Positions 11,206-22,950 of a stretch of DNA of 64,000 bases are shown here, in pieces. Location of the stretch: positions 77,748,458-77,812,457 of the forward strand of contig NC_030823.1 of assembly GCF_001704415.2 (NCBI RefSeq), given 5' to 3'. Source of the stretch: Capra hircus (lineage: Eukaryota > Chordata > Mammalia > Artiodactyla > Bovidae). The position numbers and the translations under genes were made by a program. Under the pieces are notes generated by a model. It was not told the origin of the DNA. It saw only the letters and a list, made by a program, of their open reading frames with translations, and did not search any database. Positions within the stretch are counted from its first letter, which is position 1, and every line of letters starts with the position of its first letter.

Positions 11206-13190
11206 ATGCCATAAAAATTTAACCTCCAAACAAAATGCAGATGTATCAAAAGGCAGAGATGCAGAAATGTCACATAGTCATTGATCAGGGTTTATTATGA
11301 TCAAAACTCCATCGTGTTATGCAAAAAAAAAAAAAAAAAGTTATTACAAATTGCCTGCAAATGAACTTGGAATATTTCGTCTTGCTTAAAAAGAACCAAA
11401 GGAAAACAGTCCAGATTAGCTTCAAAAACCTGAAAAGAGGTGGTCATAGGAGAAGGAGGATAAGGAAGTTTCTTGGATCCTCTTCCCCCCCCCCAGGAGA
11501 AGTAAAGCATATGCCTGAGTTATTACAGTGAATTGATCTGACTCCATCTTGAAGTTACCAAGGGCTTATAAGGCTGCAATAAAGCTCTCTTTGCATTAAC
11601 CAGCCAACCACATAAACATTTTAATGAACTGTTTTTACATGGTTCATTGGGCAGCTACCAGGCTCCTGTAATACAAATCACCACGCCGCCACATGCCGCC
11701 TGCTCGCGATGGCTGTACTTTTTCAGTTTAGCAAATGCAAATTGAATCTCACGGCTACGGAGCTTCGTCAAATACTTGACTATTCACGCATGGGAAGTCC
11801 TTAGCCTGGAATTTACTGTATCTGGGATAGTCGATTCACAGGACTGAGTCTCAAAGAATTTCGATTCTCAAGGTCCCAAACCAAAAGCGAGGTTGAGCCC
11901 ACACAGAAAAACAAGCCTGCCGCTTCTAAGCCACCGCTGCACAAGTCACCACTCACTGTTGAAATGGTTTGGGGCAAAGAAGGACAGCGGTACCTTAGGG
12001 ACCCATAGCTGGATCCCCATTTATCACGAGAAGATGGCACCCCTAAACTGATATTTCTCTTAGTCACCTGAAGGCTGGAATGAATTATAGAGCTCAACCC
12101 CAATGCAGATCAGATTGCCTTGGAATAATTAGGCATCATGACTGACAAACATTTGTGTGCATTCTAGTCAATGCTTAAAGTAACACTAAATTGTGAAATA
12201 TTTATTATGTATTCTGAGAGCTTTATGACACTATGTGTATGTTTAAAATTAAAGATCAGCCCAACACATAATTTAATAATGAATGCAAATTATAAATGAA
12301 TATTTAACAAACCACACAGCCTTTTATGTCTTAACATCTCTTCTGCCAGGGATGTGGCTGGATGAGAAATGGCTGCATGATGTATTGTCCCGTTGCCTAA
12401 TGCCCCCGTGAAAACAAGGTGTTTTCACCTTGATGTGGCCTTTAAAATAAATTAATTTGTTAACATTTAAAAATGCAGTGTAACAGATGACATAAAACAT
12501 TTATAAGACAGTTTATGACCCAACAAACCATGTTCTCATTCAGTAATATTTATTAAAACATTTTATTTAGCTAATCACTTCAGGGTCAAGATTTGGAAAT
12601 GTTTGTTTTTTCAAGTTGAGTCAAGGATTTAAATGCTACGAATGGTACCATAAAGATGTTATATGGTGTTAATATAACCTGAGTATGAGAAATATAATGA
12701 ATTTGCTATTTATGAACCATTAAGTTTTACCTCACCCCCAGAATAAATTTTATATCATTACAGACCTATTAATACACCCTCTCTGGTTTTGCATCCTTCT
12801 AATTCTGCCTTCCCTAAGATATATTCACAAGCCAAACTTGTAGGTATATGGAGATAAATCAGATTTTTTTTCTTCTGGAAAATTTGTACTGAACACAAAG
12901 TAAGAAATGGTGCTTTTTTTCACTTTACATTTCTCTTTGGTTATCACCTTAGTGGTTCTGAATAAGTCAGGGACCACTCCGTGTACTGATAAAATTAATA
13001 GGATAGCCAAATTCACCATGGTAGAAGTTTTAAACTAAATCATTGAAACAGAGCTTTATGTTATTAAAAAATTAAAGAATCTCAGTTATCTCCAGCTACA
13101 CACGATGCTTAACTCAGTGATTCTTGGACTATGACACAGAGGATATCCTAGCTATTAAAATGTTTGTACATACAAACATATTTGCCAGTA
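11206..13190. other. Repeat-poor AT-rich block, candidate noncoding elements
   Basis: After an A-run at 11323-11339 this is mostly unique sequence. It contains a perfect octamer ATGCAAAT at 11735-11742 and another near 12285, plus CTTTGCAT near 11588. No coding frame with a recognisable product. The composition and lack of repeats suggest constrained noncoding DNA at 11560-12500. Confidence 0.4.
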
Positions 13191-13194
13191 AAAA

Positions 13195-13460
13195 TTTGGA
13201 AACTAATGTTTCGAAGCATGAGCGATTGGGTAACTGGATCACCCACTGGACGGAATATTATACAGCCATTAAAATCTTATCTCTGTGTCACATTTGAAAC
13301 GATGGCAAATGTTATGCATAAGATTTAACCTAAGGGGGAGAAAAGCGGGATACAAACTTGAGCTGGCGCCTGAGAAGAACTGTGTCAAAGTGAAGCGATG
13401 TCCCAAAATAAGATGACAATAAAAACAGCAGGTTATGGTCAGGCACTCTTATTTTTGCCC
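13195..13460 (+). repeat. Degraded L1 3' fragment
   Basis: GACGGAATATTATACAGCCA followed by TTAAAATCTTATCTC is the 'aatactatgcagcca' region of an L1 3' end. It is strongly diverged and the boundaries are approximate. Confidence 0.55.
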
Positions 13461-13507
13461 ATGAGATAATATATGTAGTGTATGGAATCATTTAAAAATA
13501 AAGTATC

Positions 13508-13700
13508 TGGGGGGACTGCCCTGGCAACCCAGCGGTTAAGACCCCACCTTCAAATCCAGGGGGTGTGGGCTCCATCCCTGGTCAGGGGGCTGGGATCCCA
13601 CAGGCCTCTTGGCCAAAACATCAAAACATAAAGCAGAAGCAAAACTGCAACAAACTCAATAAAGACTTTAAAAAGTGGTCCACATCAAAAAAAAAAAAAT
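13508..13700 (+). repeat. CHR-2-type SINE
   Basis: Forward: ACTGCCCTGGCAACCCAGCG, GGGCTCCATCCCTGGTCAG, then GGGATCCCACAGGCC and an A-rich tail with CAATAAAGACTTTAAAA. Confidence 0.85.
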
Positions 13701-14251
13701 CTTAAAAATTTTTTTTAATGAAACAAGGAGTGTGAGTTAATGTTGCTTACGGTGGCTCAGGTCCCCCCTACACTGACGTGGGACAGGAGGTGGTCCTGGC
13801 CCCTGAGAGCACAGGTGGAGTGGGGTCTGGGAAGTGTGGGGGGAACCAGGCATGTCTCGGATTTCTCTCCAGCAGGAGGAGATATCTGCTGTGCAGGTGG
13901 CTTTTCAGAACAACCGCATTGCTTCAGCTGAATGACCGTAAAGGCAACAGAGACCTCGTGGGATTCTTGCGAGAAGGCAGAGAAATACCGCACGGCAGTG
14001 CTCCGTCCAAGCCTGGCCTCGTAGAGACTCGGCAAGAACCAGCCAACGGCGCCCACGTAAGCGGCGGTGTCCGCAGCTGTTTGGTGTTTCTGTTTGTTTT
14101 TTGTTTTGCTTTACCAGCAAACTCAAAAGGAAAATCACAGGCTCACCCCAAATGCTAGAATTTTCCACTGATTCTTCACATCACCAATTTGTTTCCTCTT
14201 TAAAGCTCAAACCACTTTAACAATGTAATTCTGGGCTTCCAACAACCAAGC

Positions 14252-14540
14252 TCAGAGAAGGCAGTGGCACCCCACTCCAGTACTCTTGCCTGGAAAATCC
14301 CATGGATGGAGGAGCCTGGTAGGCTGCAGTCCATGGGGTCGTGAAGAGTCAGACACAACTGAGCAACTTCACTTTCACTTTTCACTTTCATGCACTGGAG
14401 AAGGAAATGGCAACCCACTCCAGTGTTCTTGCCTGGAGAATCCCAGGGACAGGGGAGCCTGGTGGCCTGCCGTCCATGGGGTCGCACAGAGTCGAACACG
14501 AATGAAGCGACTTAGCAGCAACGGCAGCAGCAGCAACCAA
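14252..14540 (+). repeat. Bov-A2 SINE (two arms)
   Basis: Forward dimer: arms start at GAGAAGGCAGTGGCACCCC (about 14256) and GGAGAAGGAAATGGCAACCC (about 14397). They are joined by ACTTTCACTTTTCACTTTCA and end in a GCAGCAGCAG tail. Every open frame across it is a repeat artefact. Confidence 0.9.
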
Positions 14541-14879
14541 GCTGAGGAGCAGGCTTCCACAGCTGGAGTTAGAGTGGAATTCTTTTTCGGAAGTCCTTGG
14601 AAAATGGATATGCAAAGGCAACAGGTAAAATTAGAACCAAAGAGGTGTCATCGTACTTAGTGAGGCCCAGGGTATGGCTTCCGTAGGTAGAAGCCTGGAT
14701 ATTTTTGCCCTTTTTCTTTCCCCAAAAGAAGACCACCATTTGGGTCAGGGGAGCCTTGCACCCTGACCCCATTTCCAGTGCTTCGGTAACCAGACCTGTT
14801 CACGCTGGGGTGAGCCCTCTCCAGGATCTCTTTTCCATCTTGCAATAGATCCCCCAGGGGACCAGGGCCAGTGCACACG

Positions 14880-15092
14880 CGTGCTCAGGCGCTTCAGTCG
14901 TGTCCAGCTCTTTGCGACCCCACGGACTGTAGCCCGCCAGGCTCCTCTGTCCGTGGGACTCTCCAGGCAAGAATCCTGGAGTGCCATGCCCTCCTCCAGG
15001 GGATCTTCCTGACCCAGGGATCTAACCCGCTTCTCTTGTCTTCTGCACTGGCAGGCGGGTTCTTTACCACTAGCGCCGCCTGGGAAGCTTTC
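14880..15092 (-). repeat. Bov-tA SINE
   Basis: Reverse: CGTGTCCAGCTCTTTGCGAC, GGGATCTTCCTGACCCAGG, ACTGGCAGGCGGGTTCTTTA, CGCCGCCTGGGAAGC. Confidence 0.9.
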
Positions 15093-15129
15093 TCTTTTTT
15101 TTTTGGATGTTATACACTTTTTTTTTTTG

Positions 15130-15401
15130 CCCTTTTTTTTTTTTTTTTTTTTACTGTATTTTACTTTACAATACTGTTTCGGTTTTGCCATACATCAACA
15201 TGAATCCGCCACGGGTGTACATGAGCTCCCAATCCTGAACGCCCCTCCCACCTCCCTCCCCATACCATCTCTCTGGGTCATCCCAGTGCACCAGGCCCAA
15301 GCATCCTGTATCGAACCTAGACTGGCGATTCATTTCTTACATGATATTATACATGTTTCAATGCCATTCTCCCAAATCATCCCGCCCTCTCCCTCTCCCA
15401 C
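15130..15401 (-). repeat. Ruminant L1 3' end
   Basis: Reverse: a long T-tract (the poly(A) tail) precedes TTTTACTTTACAATACTGTT, TGAGCTCCCAATCCTGAACG, TGTATCGAACCTAGACTGGC and GTTTCAATGCCATTCTCCCA. These are typical of young ruminant L1 3' ends. Confidence 0.82.
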
Positions 15402-15459
15402 AGAAGCTTTCTTTAAACTGTATTTACATTGTATTTAAAGAAGCTTTCTTTAAACTGTA
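15402..15459. repeat. 21-bp direct repeat
   Basis: The same 21 bp, beginning AGAAGCTTTCTTTAAACTGT, occurs at 15402-15422 and 15439-15459. The first copy abuts the L1 end. It may mark an insertion or replication-slippage junction. Confidence 0.85.
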
Positions 15460-17203
15460 CTTAGTGATAAATTCCGTCCTTTGTTTCCAGGTGGGGGATG
15501 CAGGAAGGGAATCATCACCTACAGGTGATCCCAGAAGCTCACACCTCGAGAGCGAGGCTGGTTTGTGTGTGAACCTGGTTCCTTCGACAGGGCCTGGGGC
15601 GGGGTGGTGGGTGGACACAGGCGCCCTGCAGAAGCGACAGTGGGATCTGTATTTTCACATGGGATCTGGGAACAGGGGGACAAGACCGCCGCCCCCCCCC
15701 CAGAGGCTTGGACGAGAAAGAGCCTCCTCCCCAGGAGCCGAAGATGAGTGGCCGCGGAGAGCACGCCCGTGATCAGTCAGGGAGGCAGGCAAGTTATTAG
15801 CTTAGCCCTGAACCTCCTCCTTAATGCGGCCCGGTGCCCATGCTTAACAGAGCCTGGCCACGGTGACAGGCCTGGGACCTGCGTGAGGAAATCCAATTGA
15901 AACGCAGCGGAGAGGAACAGAAGCGGCAAACAGATGCTCCAGCTCCCAGAGGCACTCATTTCACCTGAATACGAGCGTGTGTGTTGGGGCGGGGCGGTGG
16001 CTGGTCTCCTAAATGTAATGGTTTCCCCACTCCTCCCGTTTAGACATCGTCAGGTTCAATGATAGCCATCCCCGCTCGTTTGGTCAAAATTTCAGTAATC
16101 TCTTTAAAATAAGAGGATGTCAAAATCATAATGGCTGATAAGGGAATTCAGAGCATTTGTTTTATCTACCGAGTTTTACTAAACTATTGCAGCCAAGTCA
16201 TGCACTCTGAAACTCCAGTCTCATAGCAATTGAACGTTCTCTCTAAACAAAACTGCCCAGGTGAAATTCAAGCAGTCCGTGTCGTTGCTAGATTATAATG
16301 TTACCACGGTGGTAACATGTTAGGAGAGTTCTGTTTTGATTAGTCCTTTTTTTCAGCCACACCTGGTTACTAACTAGGGGAGTTGGTGTTGATAGAGGTG
16401 CGATCATGGTGCAGATTGAGACTGCCGCTGGCATTCAAGCTTGACAAAATCAGATAATTAGATCTGAAGGAGAGTTGGGTTTTTTGAACCACAGCGACAT
16501 GTCATGTACATTAGGAAGTGTTCTCCTTTATGTCAACACGATTCTGGTTTCCTCTAATGGGCTTCATAAGAAGAGAGAGACCATCTCACTGTGTTGACTC
16601 ATCTTTAAAAAAAAATCAATACTCTCAAGAGATTTTTTCTAGTGTAGTACAGCAGTACGCTCGCAAGAAGTTAAACATACGTGCAAGATTTTTTAAATGA
16701 ATTAGTGCATGCCAGGCCAAGACCAGATCTTACCCCAAATCCACAGAGCTGCTCTGTGTCTAAAGCAAAGAACAGCTGCAGAGTGTTTTCTCTGGTGCCG
16801 CTTCATTTTTTTTTGGTGGGTTTTAATCTGGTACATTTTGGGGGTCACCAAATTCATATTTGCTTTAGAATGCTCAATTATACCATCCCACAAAGGAGAA
16901 AAGGGCTTGAGCTGTCATTCTGGGCTGAAATTTATTGAAGATATTTATGAAGAAGGGTGATCTTGGGGAATGCAAGCTTTTAACATCCAAGAACAGCAGC
17001 AAAAATAAATTAATCAGGAATCCATCCCTAATTTACACAGGAATTACTTAAAAGGTGGGGTAAAATGGTTCAGTAAATTATGGATTTACAAATAAACTTG
17101 GTTCTGGGCGCTTGGAAAAATACCTTCATTGGAATATAGATCCATTTTTTTTCCTTCAACTTCAGAGAGACGGGACATAAAACCGACCCCCCCACCCCAT
17201 ATA
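15460..17203. other. Intergenic, candidate noncoding elements
   Basis: Unique sequence; GC-rich to about 15960, then AT-rich. It includes the 21-bp palindrome at 16298-16318. No gene is recognised. Confidence 0.45.
16298..16318. promoter_or_regulatory. 21-bp near-perfect palindrome, RFX half-site-like
   Basis: Two perfect 10-bp inverted arms, ATGTTACCAC and GTGGTAACAT, flank a single G. Each arm contains GTTACC/GGTAAC, the RFX half-site, though the 5-bp gap is wider than a standard X-box. Function is not shown. Confidence 0.45.
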
Positions 17204-17363
17204 AAAATCTCACTCCTGTGTGCCATCAGGAATCGGCGGCAGCGGTTCACGGGACCCACCTGCTGGCCACAGACTCAGGGCTGAAAATCCCACTCCTGTG
17301 TGCCATCGGGAATCGGCGGCAGCGGTTCACGGGACCCACCTGCTGGCCACAGACTCAGGGCTG
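17204..17363. repeat. 80-bp tandem duplication
   Basis: Two units of exactly 80 bp (17204-17283 and 17284-17363) differ at two positions (17210/17290 and 17228/17308). The unit begins AAAATC and contains GGAATCGGCGGCAGCGGTTC. It is not part of a repeat family I recognise. Confidence 0.93.
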
Positions 17364-18629
17364 GGGCTTGGCTAGTGTTTCTCGAAGTCATTCCCGTGAA
17401 TCCTACGCTTTCTGCACCTACGGTGGATGATCCCTGTCTTCTCGCGTCATAAACAGTTAGGGCAGTTCAGCAAGAGGTAAATCACCCTCATGCTGGGCCG
17501 AGCTATTGTTCTGTTCAAACAAAGGACAACGCTTATTTCTACATAAATTTTAAACATTGTCTGTTGGAAGAGAATAAACTTCGCTTTTCTTCTGGGCTCA
17601 GGCGAAATGAGTCTGCAACCTATTTCTTCATTTGAAACACCATTTTTTTTTTCAAGTTTGTGGAGTAATAATGGAGAATTTCTATGCATGATGGGTCACT
17701 CTAATCTCAAAATACGCACCGATATTTAAGGATCGCACAGTAGGAAAAGTCAACTATTCTTTTGATGGTTAGACCCAGCTCCTGGATCTGAAATGTCCTG
17801 CCCTGTGTTGAGGAGGATATTTTTTTGCTCCTGAATAAGCACAATGGTAATACGGCAGAGAGGCAGTAAGAACATTACAAGCTCATCTTGCAACACCTAC
17901 ATCCAAACAAAACTGTCTTCTGGAAAACATTTTATTGAAGAAAATACAAATGGCTTTTTTTTCCCACCCATCCAAATCTCAGTTTGGTTCTTTCCTGAGT
18001 ATATCCCTTCTGAGATTCAAGAAGCACACACCTCATTTTCGAATACAGGGCCATTGACGCTGAAAGCTAAAGCTGGAGATAGTTGATACTCTGCGCCTTT
18101 CACACACGTGAGGCACACGCTAAACACGGCGTCAGTGTAACCCTGACACATATTGGCTACTTCGTCAGGTCCTTTGAAAATGGAATAAGGCCAAGAGTCT
18201 AGCAACAAAATGACAAAGTGCTTAGAGATGATTTTACAGGTGATACAGAATGTCTGGAGAGATGATTTTACAGGTGATACAGAATGGCTGGGGCCTAGGA
18301 ACAATTGCGGGAGTTGGGGGCCAGCCATCAGCCAAGCATAGTGCAAATTGTGGCAATGGGAAATACATTGCGTCCTAAGAAAATCACCAAAAATGGCAAA
18401 GGAAAATTACCTGTGATTCAATAAATGGCGCTAACCTTCCCAGACCTCCACTGGGCTCCCCCAGCCGCCTCCCACCCACACGAACACCTACTTCCTGCCG
18501 TTCCGTTTAGTATTAGCCTGCCTCCCGGTCACAACCAGCTCCATGAATGGGTGGGGTGCAGCCCCAGCCCCCAGCCCTGACCACGTAGACTCAGCCAGGC
18601 ACACGGCCCAAATCCCGCCTTTTCACGCC
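17364..18629. other. Intergenic, no gene seen
   Basis: Unique AT-rich sequence becoming GC-rich at the right. It contains a 34-bp tandem pair at 18224-18291. The open frames at 17447-17689 and 18017-18346 (minus) show no recognised domain. Confidence 0.45.
18224..18291. repeat. 34-bp tandem duplication
   Basis: Units 18224-18257 and 18258-18291 both contain AGAGATGATTTTACAGGTGA then TACAGAATG. They differ by one base (T/G in AATGTCTGG versus AATGGCTGG). Confidence 0.92.
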
Positions 18630-18960
18630 TTTGATTTAAGCGGCTCTATTCTTGTCCGACGGCGAGGCGCAAGGGCGTTTGCGGCGGAACCCGCCATCTC
18701 TCTGGGCGCTGCCCACACCTGTATCCCTGGACCCACGTGTCGTGGGCGTCCCCCTGCAGGGCAGCGAGCCGCGGGCCCAGCCCTTTCACTGGGGGGCCGG
18801 GACACTGCACGCCCCGCGCCTCCTCCCCAGCCTTCTATCCTCAGGGAGGCGGCGCGGCGGGGAGAGTACAGTAGCGCTCTGTCCTGGGGCCGCTTCCAGC
18901 CGCAGCGGGCAAGTCTGGCATGCAAACACGCCTGGAGCGGCCCGAGCCTCCTGGGTTCTG
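18630..18960. promoter_or_regulatory. Intergenic CpG island
   Basis: A CpG-rich block, about 29 kb from the KIF14 3' end. It includes GGCGGAACCCGCCATCTC (YY1-like CCGCCATC), GAGGCGGCGCGGCGGGGAG and, at its right edge, ATGCAAAC (octamer-like). No gene or repeat explains it. It could be an unannotated noncoding RNA promoter or enhancer. The open frames across it on both strands show no known protein. Confidence 0.5.
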
Positions 18961-21265
18961 CTGTTCCTCTCAGTCTCTCATTTCCTCGCATAAAAAGCAA
19001 ACAAGAGATTGTTGCATTATACCCTGCAAGGACTCAGTAGCAACACGCGCTCACCCGTTCAGCCACCATGGATTGACTGCGTCCGCCGTAGCGCTAGGAA
19101 GCCCGCCAGGTGTGGGACGAGGGTGCAGGGAGCCGCCAGCCCCGGTCACCGGCTCAGCCAGAGACGCCAACTGACCACTCATCAGCTGCCACTGGGGTCA
19201 CCTCACCCAGGCTGGGGTCCCAGAGGCTTCTGGAGGGGGTGCTAGCCTAACAGATCCAAGGGGGAGTGGCCACAGGACATCACCGTTAGTAACAGCGACT
19301 GTCTCTCGTGTTCACCGCTTCGTTTTATTCTTGTAATTCTCCAGAGAGGTAAGCGAGGCAGGCACTGATTTCTCTTGAAAATAAAAGAAAAAGCAGCATG
19401 AAGAGAACAGGCTGGCCACTGGGGTGGTCGTGAGCCTCTAGAGTGTGCCTCCCACGGGGGCCAAGTCAGGGAGGCCTGCCCTCCACGGCCCCCAGTTACC
19501 CCAGCCGAGTCTCCCCGGTAGATGGTGCCCCAGCTGGAGCACAGGAGCTGTGATCTGTGATCAAGACAGTCCCACCAGAGAAGGTCACCTGCTTCTGGGA
19601 GGGGACCCGGGGCGGGCTAGGACCTCCGTGTCCGCCGGACGCCCCCAGGACCCGAGGGCTGCCTCTGTAGCCTCCACCGCCCGCCTCTCCCCGCCCCTCA
19701 GCCTTCCCCGCCCTGAGTGTGTGTGCAGGCAAGCCCTTCTCCTTCCCCATCTCCTCCACGCGTATGCACACACACAGGCACACACACGTGCACGCACACA
19801 GGCCCTGCTGCCGTTCACCCTTCTCCCTGCCTCTGGAGGGACTCTCAGCCCCTTGCAGTCTCTGCCCCGCCCCCGCAGCGTCCCCAGCAGTGGACCTGGA
19901 GAGCTGCAATGTTGCCCAGAATCCCAGCCGCCAGGCCTCCAGGGAACTCCCCCAGAGAGACATTTCTATCTCGTGTTTTTTTCTTTAGAGTTTCTCAACT
20001 GCTCTGACGTTTTTGTTTCCATGTATGTCGTGGTGAAATACTCTTCATCAACAAATCTTTCTATATTATGACCTGCTTCCTCTCTGCTTCTTTATGGTTC
20101 TCTGCCTTTCCCAAAGTTTCTGTGATGAAGGTATCTGGCTTTCATAACCGTGAGCAAAAGTTTAAACATTTCAACGTATTCCCACTCAGAAAGATTAAAA
20201 AACCCTGACTCTTCTCCGAGTAGTAGAACTACGGGTGACTTTTTCTTTAGTCCATCTATTTCCAAATTATCTGGAGTTAGATATAAATCTCATTGAAAAT
20301 ATATGAAGGTATAATAAAGATATAAAAATGGGAAACAAAGGCTGTATTACATCAAAACGTGTCTGTCTGCACGACCACCGGTTTACTTTACGCCCTGTAG
20401 ACCTACCACGAGGCATGTTCCAGAGTTGAAAGGGAAGAGACAGACAGACAGAAGTTATGGTTGAATCGTGGCCCCACACCATTAACCGACAGAGATTGGA
20501 ACTGCTCGCGTGTGATTAGAACTTCCCAGACGCTCCTCACTTTTCATCTTCTTGTAAAAGCCTGGGAATTTACTGCCGAGCCTGTGTCCTGCGGAGAAAA
20601 TTACTTCTCCCGGAGGACCCGCTTGCACAAGTGTAAAATCCCCGGCGCTCCCTGGACAGTGAGGCGGCCAGTGCACGCTCAGAGGTGCTGATCTGGCCCT
20701 TTCGAATTACCTGCTCCAGACAGCTTCAGGTACAGACCTCCCAGCATGCCGCCGGCTTGAAATCTGTGTCCCTTACCAGCCTCCAGTGTGTTACCCAGGA
20801 CCCTGTCCACGAAGCAGGCCTCCCTGGGGGCTTCGGGGACGCAATGATGGCGGGCACAGGGTCCCCGGGGATGTGTCATCTCTCGGGGGGCCGCACAGAG
20901 AGCATCCCACCCGTGGTCTGGGAGAAGGGTGGTCCGGCAGAGGGAACAGCAGGTCGAGAGCACAGAGGAAGAGGGGAGCCCGGGGCTCCGGGCTGGGGGG
21001 TCCAGGTGAGCCGTGGAGGGCTGGAGAGGCTGGAATTCAATTCTGAGTCTGATGAGAAGCTGTTTGGAAGCTGTGAGAGAGAGAATGATGGCATCTGATT
21101 GTTTTTAATTGAAAAAAATATTTTTTCATTTCTTATTTTTTTCAATGATCCCTCTCACTAAGAGGCCTAAGGCAAGGTGGTCCCAGGTAGGTTTCTGAGG
21201 CTAGGAAGACTGAGGCGCAGAGCTCGGAGCAACAGGCCCTGGTTCTCATGAGACACTGCAAAGGG
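18961..21265. other. Intergenic, GC-rich then mixed, no gene seen
   Basis: GC-rich with a short CA-rich stretch near 19765-19800. The 208-codon plus frame at 19445-20071 overlaps open frames on the other strand and has no domain. No repeat family is identified. Confidence 0.45.
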
Positions 21266-21478
21266 TGCATGCCAAGTCACTTCAGTCGTGTCCGACTGTG
21301 TGTGACCCCATGGACTGTAACCCTTCAAGACCCTCTGTCCTTGGGATTCTCCAGGCAAGGATGCTGGAGCAGGCTGCCATTTCCTCCTCCAGGGGATCTT
21401 CCCCACCCAGGAATCGAACCTGCATGTCTCCTGCATTGGCAGGTGAATTCTTTACCACAAGCACCACCTGGGGAGGCC
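21266..21478 (-). repeat. Bov-tA SINE
   Basis: Reverse: TTCAGTCGTGTCCGACTGTG, GGGGATCTTCCCCACCCAGG, ATTGGCAGGTGAATTCTTTA, CACCACCTGGGGAGG. Confidence 0.9.
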
Positions 21479-22165
21479 GCATAAAGTCCCTAGGGAGCCT
21501 TTAAAGTACCCTTGCACCCAGGCCCCAGCCCAGATGGGGGTATCCTGGCTTGAGGCACTGGCTTCGTATTTAAAAGCTTCCCAGCGACTCTTGTGTGCGT
21601 CCAGGGGGAGAGGGCGGCCAGAAGTGAGCAAAGTCACACTGCTCCCCTCCCGCCCCCGTAAACGTGAGCCATCCCGTGAAAAGGAGGCAGCTCAGCACAG
21701 GATGTCCAGTCTTCCACACGGAGCCCAGACACATGCCCCTCTTAATCAAGCACTCAAGAGAATTACTCAGAAAGCTTACCATACAAACATACTGATCAGT
21801 GTTGGGCTTCGGGAGTGGGCAGCTTCCAGAAGACAGCCCTGGTCTCTCTCCCCCTGCCTGAGCGCCCCGTCTTCTTTCTCTCTTCCTCCTCCCGTACTTT
21901 CCTCCTGGCCCTGATCGCCACCCCGTGTCCACTGTCCTCCACGGGCCTCCTGGACACTCACCCCCAGCATCTGGGACACCTGGGCAGCCAGCCACCCTGG
22001 AGGCTTTGGGCTGCAGAGATCAGCTTCAAGGGGAAGGTCTGGATGAAAAGTAGGACCTGATGAAAGGCTGCAGCCTGGCACCTACGTCTTGGTTGCTGCA
22101 CATACGCACTTCACTGCTCTGAAAAGCAGTCTAGCAGTTCTTTAAAGGTTCGACATGAAGCTACC
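21479..22165. other. Intergenic, no gene seen
   Basis: GC-rich unique sequence between two reverse Bov-tA copies. Overlapping open frames on both strands have no recognisable protein. Confidence 0.45.
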
Positions 22166-22378
22166 GTGCTGTGCTTAATTGCTCAACCATGCTCGACTCT
22201 TTGTGACCTCATGGACTTTGGCCCACCAGGTTCCTCTGTCCATGGGGATTCTCCAGGCAAGAATGCTGAAGTGGGTTGCCGTGCCCTCCTCCAGGGGATC
22301 TTCCCAACCGAATGATGGAAGCCAGTTCTCCCGCATCATAGGCAGATTCTTTACTGTCTGAGCCACTAGGGAAGCCTG
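22166..22378 (-). repeat. Bov-tA SINE
   Basis: Reverse: CATGCTCGACTCTTTGTGAC, GGGGATCTTCCCAACCGAAT, AGGCAGATTCTTTACTGTCT, GAGCCACTAGGGAAGCC. It is more diverged than its neighbours. Confidence 0.88.
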
Positions 22379-22384
22379 AAGCTA

Positions 22385-22950
22385 TGGTCCAGGGATTCCA
22401 CGCCTAGACACACACCTAAGAGAGATAAAAACATACCTTCACACAGAAATTTGGACACCAATAGCAGCATTATTCATAATCCTAATGTCCATCAAAAAAT
22501 GTGTGGATAAACAAAATGGGGTGTAACAGGCTTCATGCCTAAGAAGAGTGGAATTCTGATCCAGCGACTCCTTGATGAGCCTTGAAGACATCTGCAAAGT
22601 GCAGGCAGTCAGTCACAGAGGCCCACGTGCTGGAGGACCCCATTTACGTGAAATACTCAGAACAGGAAACGTAGACAGAAAGGAGAGGAGAGATTGTTCT
22701 GGGGCTGGAGGTGGGGAGGAGCAGAGGGTGACTCCCCGTGGGTACAGTTCTTCTGGCGGGAAAGTGTGTTCTAAAACTGACCAATCGTTCTAGAATATAA
22801 CATTAAAACATAAAAGTATGTTCTAAAATTGACCGTGGTGATTGGTCGCCCAGCTCAGCAGATACACTCAAAACTGCTGAATCTTATGGTTTAAACCGGT
22901 GAATCGTATGGTGTGTGGATTTTATCTCAATAAAGCTGTTAGAAATAAAA
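22385..22950 (+). repeat. L1 3' region fragment
   Basis: Forward: AATAGCAGCATTATTCATAA, CCTAATGTCCATCAA and, at the end, GGTGAATCGTATGGTGTGTG with TATCTCAATAAAGCTGTT. This is the terminal part of an older L1. Confidence 0.7.

Noticed and set aside
17218..17430. 70-codon frame with internally repeated peptide as a repeat protein
   Set aside because: It is the translation of the 80-bp tandem duplication, with no other coding support.
19445..20071. 208-codon plus-strand frame
   Set aside because: Compositional openness in GC-rich DNA, including a CA-repeat-encoded HTHTxxH run, with overlapping frames on the other strand.
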